From contig JAUYFR010000050.1 in assembly GCA_030690855.1 (NCBI GenBank), positions 1-6,028 on the forward strand: DNA of 6,028 nucleotides. Direction: 5' to 3'. The notes beneath the pieces are model-generated. The model was not told where the DNA came from, searched no databases, and was given only the letters and a program-made list of their open reading frames with translations. Origin of the DNA: Gallionellaceae bacterium. GTDB taxonomy: Bacteria > Pseudomonadota > Gammaproteobacteria > Burkholderiales > Gallionellaceae. Of the stretch, positions 1 through 5,611 are shown one piece after another. How positions within the stretch are numbered: the first letter of the stretch is position 1; each line of letters begins with the position of its first letter. A program made the position numbers and the translations under genes.

Positions 1-369
1 TTCCGTGTATTTCACCGGCTCAAATTTAACCGTATGACTGCCTTTACTGGTAAAGGCTTTAGCAATAAATACGCGCACCAACAAATCGCGAAATTCTTCC
101 ACCAAAATTTTCTTTTGTTCTGCTGTCGCCGATTTCCATGAAACGCCCACAGCCCGCTTTGTGAACAAAGTGAAATCAAAAATTGGCAGCACTTTTTCAT
201 CCACCATTGCCTGAATTTTTTTCTTATCAGCCTTGTCTTGCTTCAGCGCAACCAACACCTCTTGCACGACATTTTTCACCAAAGTATCCGGCGTTGTCGC
301 TTCCGCCCGCACCGCTATCGAAAAGCCTAACAATGCCACGGTAAAAAATATTTTAGTCAATAAATTCAT
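1..369 (-). CDS. mlaC: MlaC, periplasmic phospholipid-binding shuttle (3' end missing)
   Basis: MlaC carries phospholipids across the periplasm between the outer-membrane MlaA complex and the inner-membrane MlaFEDB complex. The visible 123 codons start at ATG 369 and run off the left edge, so the protein is partial; family members are about 200 residues. Residues 1-22 form a signal peptide: a lysine near the start, a hydrophobic core (IFFTVALLGFSIAV) and a likely cleavage after Val-Arg-Ala. The mature part follows the MlaC/Ttg2D pattern, with an early helix (about 29-44), then 'LPIFDFTLFTKRAVGVSW' (61-78) and 'EEFRDLLVRVF' (91-101), both typical of the family. An AGAGGT ribosome-binding site lies six bases before the ATG. 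The gene follows mlaD by 14 bases, so it belongs to the same operon. The identification is strong; only the C-terminal half is unseen. Confidence 0.93.
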   Translation of the reverse strand, partial: MNLLTKIFFTVALLGFSIAVRAEATTPDTLVKNVVQEVLVALKQDKADKKKIQAMVDEKVLPIFDFTLFTKRAVGVSWKSATAEQKKILVEEFRDLLVRVFIAKAFTSKGSHTVKFEPVKYTE

Positions 370-375
370 ATAGTT

Positions 376-381
376 ACCTCT
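376..381 (-). promoter_or_regulatory. Ribosome-binding site of mlaC
   Basis: On the minus strand AGAGGT lies six bases before the mlaC ATG at 369, in the 14-base gap after the mlaD stop. It is the clearest Shine-Dalgarno within the mla operon and confirms the mlaC start. Confidence 0.7.
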
Positions 382-383
382 GG

Positions 384-845
384 TTACTTTGCAGACTCGG
401 CTTTGCCTGCCACAAACTGTCCAATCAAATCTTCCAATACCATCGCTGAACGCGACTGCTTAATCATGTCTTTATCTTTCAACATTTCATCATCCGCGCC
501 GGGCTTTAAACCAATGTATTGCTCGCCCAATAATCCCGAAGTCAAAATGCTGATCAGCGTATCTTTGGGGAACTGATAGCGCTTATCAATACTCATCGTC
601 ACCTCAGCTTCGTAACGGTTCGCGTCCAACTTAATATCAGTCACGCGGCCAATCAACACCCCCGCGCTTCTCACTCCCGCCGTCGGCTTCAACCCCCCGA
701 TATTGGTGAAGTTCGCTTTCAGCTGGTACGACTCAGACACATTGTAAGAACTTAAGTTACCGACCTTAAAAGCCAAGATCGCCAGCGCAGCCAAGCCTGC
801 CAACACAAAAGCGCCAACCCATAAATCCAATGCGGTGCGTTCCAT
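384..845 (-). CDS. mlaD: MlaD, inner-membrane-anchored MCE-domain lipid transport protein
   Basis: MlaD forms a hexameric ring on the periplasmic face of the MlaE permease and conducts phospholipids through its central pore. The 153-residue protein has a short cytoplasmic N-terminus, one transmembrane helix at about 9-28 (WVGAFVLAGLAALAILAFKV) and a single MCE domain at about 39-117. Typical MCE sequence includes 'FTNIGGLKPTAGVRSAGVLIG' at 46-66, shown here as a family landmark, and 'LTSGLLGEQYIGL' at 101-113, which includes the loop that builds the pore. The C-terminal helix 'VLEDLIGQF' (136-144) is also usual. It is about 30 residues shorter than E. coli MlaD as I recall it, at the C-terminus, but looks intact. 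Three bases separate its ATG from the mlaE stop, and a GGGGGA stretch eight bases upstream is a modest ribosome site. Translation is probably coupled to mlaE. Confidence 0.95.
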   Translation of the reverse strand: MERTALDLWVGAFVLAGLAALAILAFKVGNLSSYNVSESYQLKANFTNIGGLKPTAGVRSAGVLIGRVTDIKLDANRYEAEVTMSIDKRYQFPKDTLISILTSGLLGEQYIGLKPGADDEMLKDKDMIKQSRSAMVLEDLIGQFVAGKAESAK

Positions 846-848
846 AAA

Positions 849-1637
849 TTAAATCCCCCGAAACATAATTGCCGTCAATACAACATCTAGTAATAAAACA
901 ACCACCGAAGATTGCACCACAGTGCGCGTCGTTGCGCCCGAAACGCCCTCTGCGGTAGGCGGCGCATCAAACCCTTCAAACAAAGAGATGACTGTTACGG
1001 CCACGCCAAATACAAAACTTTTTAACACGCCGTTCATGATGTCATGCTGAAAATCGACTGAGCTTTGCATCTGCGACCAGAACGAACCTTCGTCCACGCC
1101 GATAAACACCACTCCAACCAAATAGCCACCAAACACGCCAACTGCTGAGAACATCGCCGCCAGTAAGGGCATCGAAATCACCCCCGCCCAAAAGCGCGGC
1201 GCGACCACGCGCGCAATCGGATTCACCGCCATCATCTCCATCGCAGCAATTTGTTCGGTTGCCTTCATTAGCCCAATCTCTGCCGTCATCGCCGAACCCG
1301 CACGACTGGCAAATAACAAAGCGGCCAACACTGGCCCTAACTCACGCACCAAACTTAATGCTACTAACGTACCTAGCGCCGATTCTGAGCCATAGCTTTT
1401 CAACGTCTCGTAGCCTTGCAATCCCAGCACCACGCCGACGAATAAACCTGCCACCAAAATAATAATCAGCGACATCACACCGGTAAAAAATAACTCTCTC
1501 ACCGTCAAGTGAAAACGCCGAAAACTCATGCCTGAGTTCAGCAAAATCAATACAAAAAAACGGGCGGCAAAACCAATACGCCAGATGGTATCAACTGAGC
1601 GATGGCCAATATTTCTCATGCTTCTGATCAAAGGCAT
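849..1637 (-). CDS. mlaE: MlaE, ABC transporter permease for phospholipid transport
   Basis: MlaE is the inner-membrane permease of the Mla lipid transporter; two copies pair with two MlaF ATPases below and the MlaD ring above. The 262-residue protein is the normal family length. It has an amphipathic N-terminus, then hydrophobic segments at about 52-76, 95-112, 150-180, 203-221 and 242-259. The family hallmark follows the second segment: 'LVRELGPVLAALLFASRAGS' (97-116) and 'MTAEIGLMKATEQIAAMEMM' (117-136), which form the coupling region that contacts the ATPase. 'FEGFDAPPTAEGVSGATTRTV' near 220-240 is also conserved. The start ATG shares one base with the mlaF stop (TGATG at 1639-1635), with GGGAG about ten bases upstream, so translation should be coupled to mlaF. 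Close homologues include TtgB/YrbE-type permeases; the position between mlaF and mlaD settles the name. Confidence 0.96.
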   Translation of the reverse strand: MPLIRSMRNIGHRSVDTIWRIGFAARFFVLILLNSGMSFRRFHLTVRELFFTGVMSLIIILVAGLFVGVVLGLQGYETLKSYGSESALGTLVALSLVRELGPVLAALLFASRAGSAMTAEIGLMKATEQIAAMEMMAVNPIARVVAPRFWAGVISMPLLAAMFSAVGVFGGYLVGVVFIGVDEGSFWSQMQSSVDFQHDIMNGVLKSFVFGVAVTVISLFEGFDAPPTAEGVSGATTRTVVQSSVVVLLLDVVLTAIMFRGI

Positions 1638-2440
1638 CAGGCGCTCACTCCCAAATCTGTTTTGTAATCGCCACCGGGATATTGGAACGGCACAGGGCCA
1701 TCCATCTCGCCATGCACGAACTGGTGCACGAACGGTTTATCTGAGGCCTGAATCTCCGCCGGCGTGCCCTCGGCAACGATCACGCCATCTGAAATAAAGT
1801 AAATATAATCAACGATCTTTAGCGACTCTTGCACGTCGTGCGTGACCACCACAGAGGTGGCGCCCAACGCGTTATTCAATTGACGAATAGATGAACCAAT
1901 CGCGGTCAATGAAATCGGGTCGAGTCCGGCAAACGGCTCATCGTACAAAATCAACATGGGATCCAACGCAATGGTACGGGCCAGCGCCACACGGCGCGCC
2001 ATACCACCTGAAAGCTCTGCCGGCATCAAAGCATGCGTACCACGCAATCCCACCGCGTGCAGCTTCATCATCACCAAGTCACGAATCATTTCTTCGGGCA
2101 AATCAGTGTGCTCGCGCATTTGAAAAGCAACGTTGTCATAGACCGACATGTCAGTGAACAACGCACCAAACTGAAATAGCACGCCCATCTTGCGGCGTAT
2201 CTCGTACAGGCCAGCCTGATCCAGCTCGTGCATCACCTGCCCGTCGATTTTGATCTCCCCTTTAGTGGGCTTGAGCGCGCCACCGATCAGTCGAAATAAC
2301 GTCGTTTTACCGCAACCACTTCCGCCCATAATGGCGATCACCTTGCCCTTATGAAAGGTCATATTGATACCTTTCAGGACAGGGCGTGTGTCGTAGGTGA
2401 AATTTACATCGCGAATTTCGACAATCGGTTGCAAGGACAC
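1637..2440 (-). CDS. mlaF: MlaF, ATP-binding subunit of the phospholipid transporter
   Basis: MlaF hydrolyses ATP to drive phospholipid movement through MlaE. Numbering from the GTG at 2440 (267 residues), Walker A GGSGCGKT is at about 39-46, the Q-loop glutamine at 90 (FQFGALFTDM), the signature LSGGM at 143-147, Walker B LILYDEP at 163-169 with catalytic Glu168, the D-loop GLD at 172-174 and the switch His201. The C-terminal tail 'DGPVPFQYPGGDY' matches the MlaF extension that in E. coli wraps the partner subunit and helps bind MlaB. The frame is open further back, with starts at GTG 2518, ATG 2506, ATG 2497 and ATG 2476. I prefer GTG 2440 because AGAAGG lies seven bases upstream, the resulting length and N-terminus fit E. 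coli MlaF (about 269 residues), and a candidate promoter overlaps the earlier starts. The longer version would be 293 residues. Function is certain; the start is fairly likely. Confidence 0.93.
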   Translation of the reverse strand: MSLQPIVEIRDVNFTYDTRPVLKGINMTFHKGKVIAIMGGSGCGKTTLFRLIGGALKPTKGEIKIDGQVMHELDQAGLYEIRRKMGVLFQFGALFTDMSVYDNVAFQMREHTDLPEEMIRDLVMMKLHAVGLRGTHALMPAELSGGMARRVALARTIALDPMLILYDEPFAGLDPISLTAIGSSIRQLNNALGATSVVVTHDVQESLKIVDYIYFISDGVIVAEGTPAEIQASDKPFVHQFVHGEMDGPVPFQYPGGDYKTDLGVSA

Positions 2441-2447
2441 TACTGAA

Positions 2448-2453
2448 CCTTCT
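2448..2453 (-). promoter_or_regulatory. Ribosome-binding site deciding the mlaF start
   Basis: On the minus strand AGAAGG (five of six matches to AGGAGG) ends seven bases before GTG 2440. None of the upstream in-frame starts has an equally good site: GTG 2518 has only a GAG, and the ATGs at 2506 and 2476 have only G-runs. Confidence 0.6.
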
Positions 2454-2474
2454 GACTTGTTTTTAGGAGCGCGC

Positions 2475-2503
2475 ATTCTAAACCACCCCCCCAGCATCCA
2501 CAA
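2475..2503 (-). promoter_or_regulatory. Candidate sigma-70 promoter of the mla operon
   Basis: Reading the minus strand, TTGTGG (2503-2498) is followed after 17 bases by TAGAAT (2480-2475), five of six matches to the -10 consensus. The -35 matches only its first three bases. Transcription would begin near 2468, giving a leader of about 28 bases before GTG 2440 and excluding the upstream start codons. This is inferred from pattern only. Confidence 0.4.
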
Positions 2504-2518
2504 CATGACGTCCCCCAC

Positions 2519-2547
2519 TTGAGCTCAATGCCATTGAAGGCTATTCT
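2519..2547 (+). promoter_or_regulatory. Candidate sigma-70 promoter of the response regulator operon
   Basis: TTGAGC (2519-2524) and TATTCT (2542-2547) each match the -35 and -10 consensus at four of six positions, with the ideal 17-base spacing. The start of transcription would be near 2554, leaving a leader of about 22 bases before TTG 2577. The spacer contains the inverted repeat TCAATG-C-CATTGA, so a protein bound there would block or alter polymerase binding. No GG-N10-GC sigma-54 promoter with good flanking bases was found on this strand. Confidence 0.35.
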
Positions 2548-2589
2548 GCGACCCGTCGAAATTTCTGCATGCTCCATTGAAGCCATTGA
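2525..2589. repeat. Cluster of CCATTGA elements, candidate operator
   Basis: CCATTGA occurs at 2531-2537, 2574-2580 and 2583-2589 on the plus strand. The first copy is paired with an inverted TCAATG at 2525-2530, giving the perfect inverted repeat TCAATG-C-CATTGA. The first two copies extend to CCATTGAAG; the last two are nine bases apart, start to start. The elements flank the candidate rightward promoter and overlap both possible TTG start codons of the regulator gene. This fits an autoregulatory or divergent-control operator, but no binding protein is known from the sequence. Confidence 0.4.
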
Positions 2590-4013
2590 GTAACAATAAA
2601 AATCTTCCCACACTGCTAATTGTGGATGACGATCCGCTGATCCGTGACAGCCTACATCTGGCGCTATCAGACGACTTCGACATCCACTTAGCTGAAGACC
2701 GTCCTCATGCTATTCGATTACTACGCGAGCTAAGCTCCAGCCCAGACTTGGCGCTGGTTGACTTAGGCCTCCCCCCGACGCCGCACCGTCCAGAAGAAGG
2801 CTTTAAGCTCATTGCAGAACTTTTGGCGCACTCCCCCTTAATCAAGGTGATTGCACTTTCTGGGCAAGACGACCAAGCCAATGCCAGGCACGCACGCGCC
2901 TTAGGCGCGATAGAATTTATCGCCAAACCGTGCCCTCCCGAAACGATCAAACAGCAGTTGCAAAGCGCTTTACGCATTCCACTCGACAATCAAGACACTG
3001 TCACTGAGAAGCAAGATTTTATTATCGGCAACAGCACGCCCATCATGGCGATGCGTAGCCAAATTGAGCTATTTGCCACTTCGCCCTTTCCTGTATTAAT
3101 CGAAGGTGAATCAGGTAGCGGTAAAGAATTGGTCGCCGCCGCGCTGCAAGGCTTTGCGCTCAAAAAATCTACGCCTTTCATTACATTCAACTGCGCAGCG
3201 ATCTCGCCGAACTTAATCGAATCAGCACTTTTTGGACACATCAAGGGTTCATTTACGGGCGCAACAACAACCAAAGCGGGCTTCTTTGAAGAGGCAGGGG
3301 AAGGCACCTTATTCTTAGACGAGATTGGTGAACTGCCTCTCGATCTGCAATCCAAGCTATTGCGCGTGCTCGAAAACGGTGAATTCCAACGCGTCGGCGA
3401 AACCACAACCCGCAAGAGCTCCGCCCGCATCGTTGCTGCCACCAACCGAAATTTAAAAACCTGTGTACGCGAAGGCTCATTTCGACTCGACCTCTACCAT
3501 CGCCTCAGCATCTTCACGATCCAAGTTCCCCCGCTACGCAATTTGGGTTCAGATAAGTTTTTATTGCTTGAACACTTTCGTGCGCATTTCGCCAAACAAT
3601 CACAAAAAGCTATTTTTTCACTTGATGCTGATGCCGAAAAAGCATGGGAAACCTACTCGTTCCCTGGCAACACGCGAGAGCTACGCAATATCGTCATTCG
3701 CCTTTCAACAAAGTATCCCGGCCAAAAAATCAGCAAATCGCAACTCGAGCTTGAATTAGATTTATCGCCATCCATCACAGAACATACCGAAGCCTTAGAA
3801 AGTATCGAACTCGCTATGCGACAAGGCGTTTTTAACTTAGATGAAGAAGTGATGAACTATACTGGTCGCCACATCAATATTGCGATGAATATGGCTCAAG
3901 GCAACATGAGTGAAGCCGCTAAGCTATTAGGCATTGCCCGCACCACTTTATATAGTCGTATCGAAGCACAACAGAAACACAAGATACACAATGCAAAATT
4001 CGCAAATCAATAA
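2577..4013 (+). CDS. NtrC-family sigma-54-interacting response regulator (receiver, AAA+, Fis HTH)
   Basis: This 478-residue protein should bind DNA and, when phosphorylated, use ATP to open sigma-54 promoters. The receiver spans about 12-133, with acidic pocket Asp17-Asp19, phosphoacceptor Asp62 (LVDLGLPP), switch Ser95 and Lys117. The AAA+ domain spans about 148-380: Walker A GESGSGKE (177-184), the sigma-54 loop GSFTGA (224-229), Walker B TLFLDEI (244-250), arginine-finger segment FRLDLYHRL (302-310) and sensor II PGNTRELRN (363-371). A Fis-type helix-turn-helix lies at about 441-464 (GNMSEAAKLLGIARTTLYSR). The 'DLGLPPTPHRPEEGF' stretch resembles PrsR-type regulators of PEP-CTERM/exopolysaccharide loci, but no such locus is in view. 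The start is TTG 2577, or TTG 2586; neither has a good ribosome site and no in-frame ATG lies between the upstream stop (2535) and the receiver. No sensor kinase is adjacent. The gene heads the operon with the ATPase and secretin, so it may control pilus genes. Confidence 0.9.
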   Translation: MKPLSNNKNLPTLLIVDDDPLIRDSLHLALSDDFDIHLAEDRPHAIRLLRELSSSPDLALVDLGLPPTPHRPEEGFKLIAELLAHSPLIKVIALSGQDDQANARHARALGAIEFIAKPCPPETIKQQLQSALRIPLDNQDTVTEKQDFIIGNSTPIMAMRSQIELFATSPFPVLIEGESGSGKELVAAALQGFALKKSTPFITFNCAAISPNLIESALFGHIKGSFTGATTTKAGFFEEAGEGTLFLDEIGELPLDLQSKLLRVLENGEFQRVGETTTRKSSARIVAATNRNLKTCVREGSFRLDLYHRLSIFTIQVPPLRNLGSDKFLLLEHFRAHFAKQSQKAIFSLDADAEKAWETYSFPGNTRELRNIVIRLSTKYPGQKISKSQLELELDLSPSITEHTEALESIELAMRQGVFNLDEEVMNYTGRHINIAMNMAQGNMSEAAKLLGIARTTLYSRIEAQQKHKIHNAKFANQ

Positions 4014-4017
4014 CTAG

Positions 4018-4023
4018 AGAGGA
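4018..4023 (+). promoter_or_regulatory. Ribosome-binding site of the ATPase gene
   Basis: AGAGGA ends five bases before ATG 4029 and lies in the 15-base gap after the regulator stop. It is a strong site, in contrast to the weak start of the regulator, so the ATPase may be made at a higher level from the shared transcript. Confidence 0.65.
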
Positions 4024-4028
4024 TACGC

Positions 4029-5471
4029 ATGTATCTCGAACATTTTGGCCTAACCGAACCGCCCTTCAAAATCACCCCGGTGACCGAATTTTTCTTTTCG
4101 GGGGCCAATCGCGGCGAAATACTGGATGCCCTCATCTACGTCATCACCGACAGCGAAGGCATCATCAAAATTAGTGGCGAAGTCGGCAGCGGAAAAACCA
4201 TGCTTTGTCGCATGTTGCTCGACCGTCTGCCCTCCAATATCAAGGCGATCTACCTCTCCAACCCTAGCCTCTCCCGCGACGAACTTTTATATGCCATCGC
4301 TGACGGGCTAGAGCTTGATCTCGACGGCCAGCGCGTTAGTGTGTTGCTGCAAAACCTACATAACCATCTCGTAGAGAAGCACAACCAAGGAGAGCGTTGC
4401 GTCGTGCTGGTGGATGAAGCCCACGCCATGCCTTTGGATACCCTAGAAGAATTACGTTTGCTCTACAACCTGCAAGTTGGCAAAAATAAGCTCATTCAAA
4501 TTGTGCTGTTTGGTCAACCCGAGTTAGATGAGAAACTTGAGCAGACCAATATGCGTCAGCTCAAAGACCGCATCGTGCATCACTTCAACATGCAGCCACT
4601 TTCCAAAAAAGTGATCGAATCTTATTTAATGTTCCGTATGCGCGCAGCCGGCTATCACGGACCAGATATTTTCTCTGCCGCCGCAGTCAAACTAATCGGC
4701 AAAGCCTCCAATGGCTTAATGCGTCGCGTAAACATCTTGGCTGATAAATCTTTGCTCGCTGCTTTTGTGGAAAACACTCACAACATTGAAGTTAAACATG
4801 TGCACGCGGCCATTCGAGATAGTGAAATATCTCCAAATAAACATTGGCTTAAAAACAAAAACACAGCCTTAGCGGGGGCCGCCGTTGCCCTAGCTATCGT
4901 TATTGCTGGCGCGGGCTGGTTAATTGGCAAAACCAACTTTGCGCCTAATTCAACCGCGAGCAGCACCACAATCGAAACCCCACAACCCCCTGTAGCCAAT
5001 GCTGCCACGACTACGCCAAGCGCAGTATCGGCCGTTGCGGTCACTCCGCTGCCCGCAGAAAGTGCAACCGTCGCCGTGCCTGACTCGACAGATTCAACGT
5101 CACCCAACGTCAACCTAGCACTCGACCAAAGCCTATCAATTTCAGTTCCAGAAAAAGGCACTTTGTTGCAACAAAGACTCGCCGCGACGAAATCAATGCT
5201 GCATCAAATAGGCAAAGGCGGCGTTAGCATTCAGCTTTACCATGCCGAATCAAGCAACGCTGCCCGTATCGAGCGTTTTTTAAGCCGCGCTAAGGGCATC
5301 GACAAACTCTCAGAAATATTTATCGTCCCTGTGAAAATTTACAATCAGAGCCATTACCGCATTTTGTATGGGGCATACACCAACAGCGAAGCCGCTCGTG
5401 CGGGAATGAAAGCTATGCCACAGCGCTACAAAGATGCGTTTGCAGTGACAATTTATGAACTTGATGAGTAA
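4029..5471 (+). CDS. ExeA/MshM-type AAA+ ATPase with transmembrane segment and C-terminal SPOR-like domain
   Basis: ExeA/GspA-type ATPases help insert secretins through the cell wall, and MshM is the related protein of MSHA pilus loci. The 480-residue protein opens with the family landmark 'MYLEHFGLTEPPFKITP' (1-17). The AAA+ domain at about 20-265 has Walker A GEVGSGKT (50-57), Walker B VVLVDEA (125-131), sensor-like FGQPEL (161-166) and a likely arginine finger at Arg181 (LKDRIVHHF). A transmembrane helix lies at about 280-300, followed by a periplasmic Ala/Thr/Pro/Ser-rich linker at about 303-375. Residues 397-478 look like a SPOR domain: 'VSIQLYHAES', 'FIVPVKI', then 'HYRILYGAYTNSEAARAGM'. 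SPOR domains bind denuded peptidoglycan, which fits a protein that links ATPase action to the wall. It sits 15 bases after the regulator and 140 bases before the MshL-type secretin. ATPase family is certain; naming it mshM would be by context, so no symbol is given. Confidence 0.9.
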   Translation: MYLEHFGLTEPPFKITPVTEFFFSGANRGEILDALIYVITDSEGIIKISGEVGSGKTMLCRMLLDRLPSNIKAIYLSNPSLSRDELLYAIADGLELDLDGQRVSVLLQNLHNHLVEKHNQGERCVVLVDEAHAMPLDTLEELRLLYNLQVGKNKLIQIVLFGQPELDEKLEQTNMRQLKDRIVHHFNMQPLSKKVIESYLMFRMRAAGYHGPDIFSAAAVKLIGKASNGLMRRVNILADKSLLAAFVENTHNIEVKHVHAAIRDSEISPNKHWLKNKNTALAGAAVALAIVIAGAGWLIGKTNFAPNSTASSTTIETPQPPVANAATTTPSAVSAVAVTPLPAESATVAVPDSTDSTSPNVNLALDQSLSISVPEKGTLLQQRLAATKSMLHQIGKGGVSIQLYHAESSNAARIERFLSRAKGIDKLSEIFIVPVKIYNQSHYRILYGAYTNSEAARAGMKAMPQRYKDAFAVTIYELDE

Positions 5472-5611
5472 TCACTGGCCAAGATCGACAGAGAAATGGC
5501 ATCCAAAAACTCTTACAACTCATTGACCTTTTGGACAATACTAGACCAAATGGCATATTGCCCAAGTCCAGTAGAAGTGTTACGTTTAGCCCATAACCAG
5601 TAAGGGTAGAA
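5472..5611. other. Gap between the ATPase and secretin genes
   Basis: These 140 bases hold no convincing hairpin terminator, so the secretin is probably transcribed together with the ATPase. Apart from a 35-codon open frame (5496-5603) and the secretin ribosome site AAGGGT (5602-5607), nothing is recognised. The gap is longer than the other spacings in the window, which leaves room for a secondary promoter; TTGGAC (5531-5536), 17 bases, CATATT (5554-5559) is only a poor match. Confidence 0.5.
5496..5603 (+). CDS. Possible small ORF of 35 codons, function unknown
   Basis: I do not recognise this one. An ATG at 5496 opens a 35-residue frame (MASKNSYNSLTFWTILDQMA, then YCPSPVEVLRLAHNQ) that fills most of the gap between the ATPase and secretin genes and stops at 5603, eight bases before the secretin ATG. 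There is no signal peptide or membrane segment; the middle contains a few aromatic residues and one cysteine (residue 22). The ribosome site is weak: only GAGA immediately upstream, with too little spacing. Its stop overlaps the secretin ribosome site, as in coupled genes. It could be a real small protein, a leader peptide, a decayed gene remnant, or chance. The tidy placement is the only argument in its favour. Confidence 0.22.
   Translation: MASKNSYNSLTFWTILDQMAYCPSPVEVLRLAHNQ

Noticed and set aside
40..57. Hairpin GCCTTTAC-TG-GTAAAGGC
   Set aside because: Perfect eight-base arms, but inside mlaC coding sequence, with a two-base loop and no T-run in the direction of transcription. Not a terminator.
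12..200. Minus-strand frame within mlaC
   Set aside because: It is out of frame with mlaC, whose signal peptide and family motifs are unmistakable.
2570..2588. GG-N10-GC pattern on the minus strand facing mlaF
   Set aside because: Only TGG-C and GC-A match; the remaining sigma-54 consensus positions fail. The mla operon has a better sigma-70 candidate.
2990..3445. Long minus-strand open frames opposite the regulator and ATPase (also 2705-2989, 4778-5161)
   Set aside because: They lie fully within strongly supported genes, have no recognisable domain and low-complexity or Ser/Ala/Val-rich translations typical of antisense shadows.
5161..5176. Perfect 16-base palindrome CTTTGTTGCAACAAAG
   Set aside because: It lies inside the ATPase gene and arises from the codons TTG TTG CAA CAA (Leu-Leu-Gln-Gln). 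A nearby GG/GC pair has nine, not ten, intervening bases, so it is not a sigma-54 promoter. Probably chance.
5531..5559. Possible internal promoter TTGGAC-17-CATATT before mshL
   Set aside because: Three of six and four of six matches only; expected by chance in an AT-richer gap.
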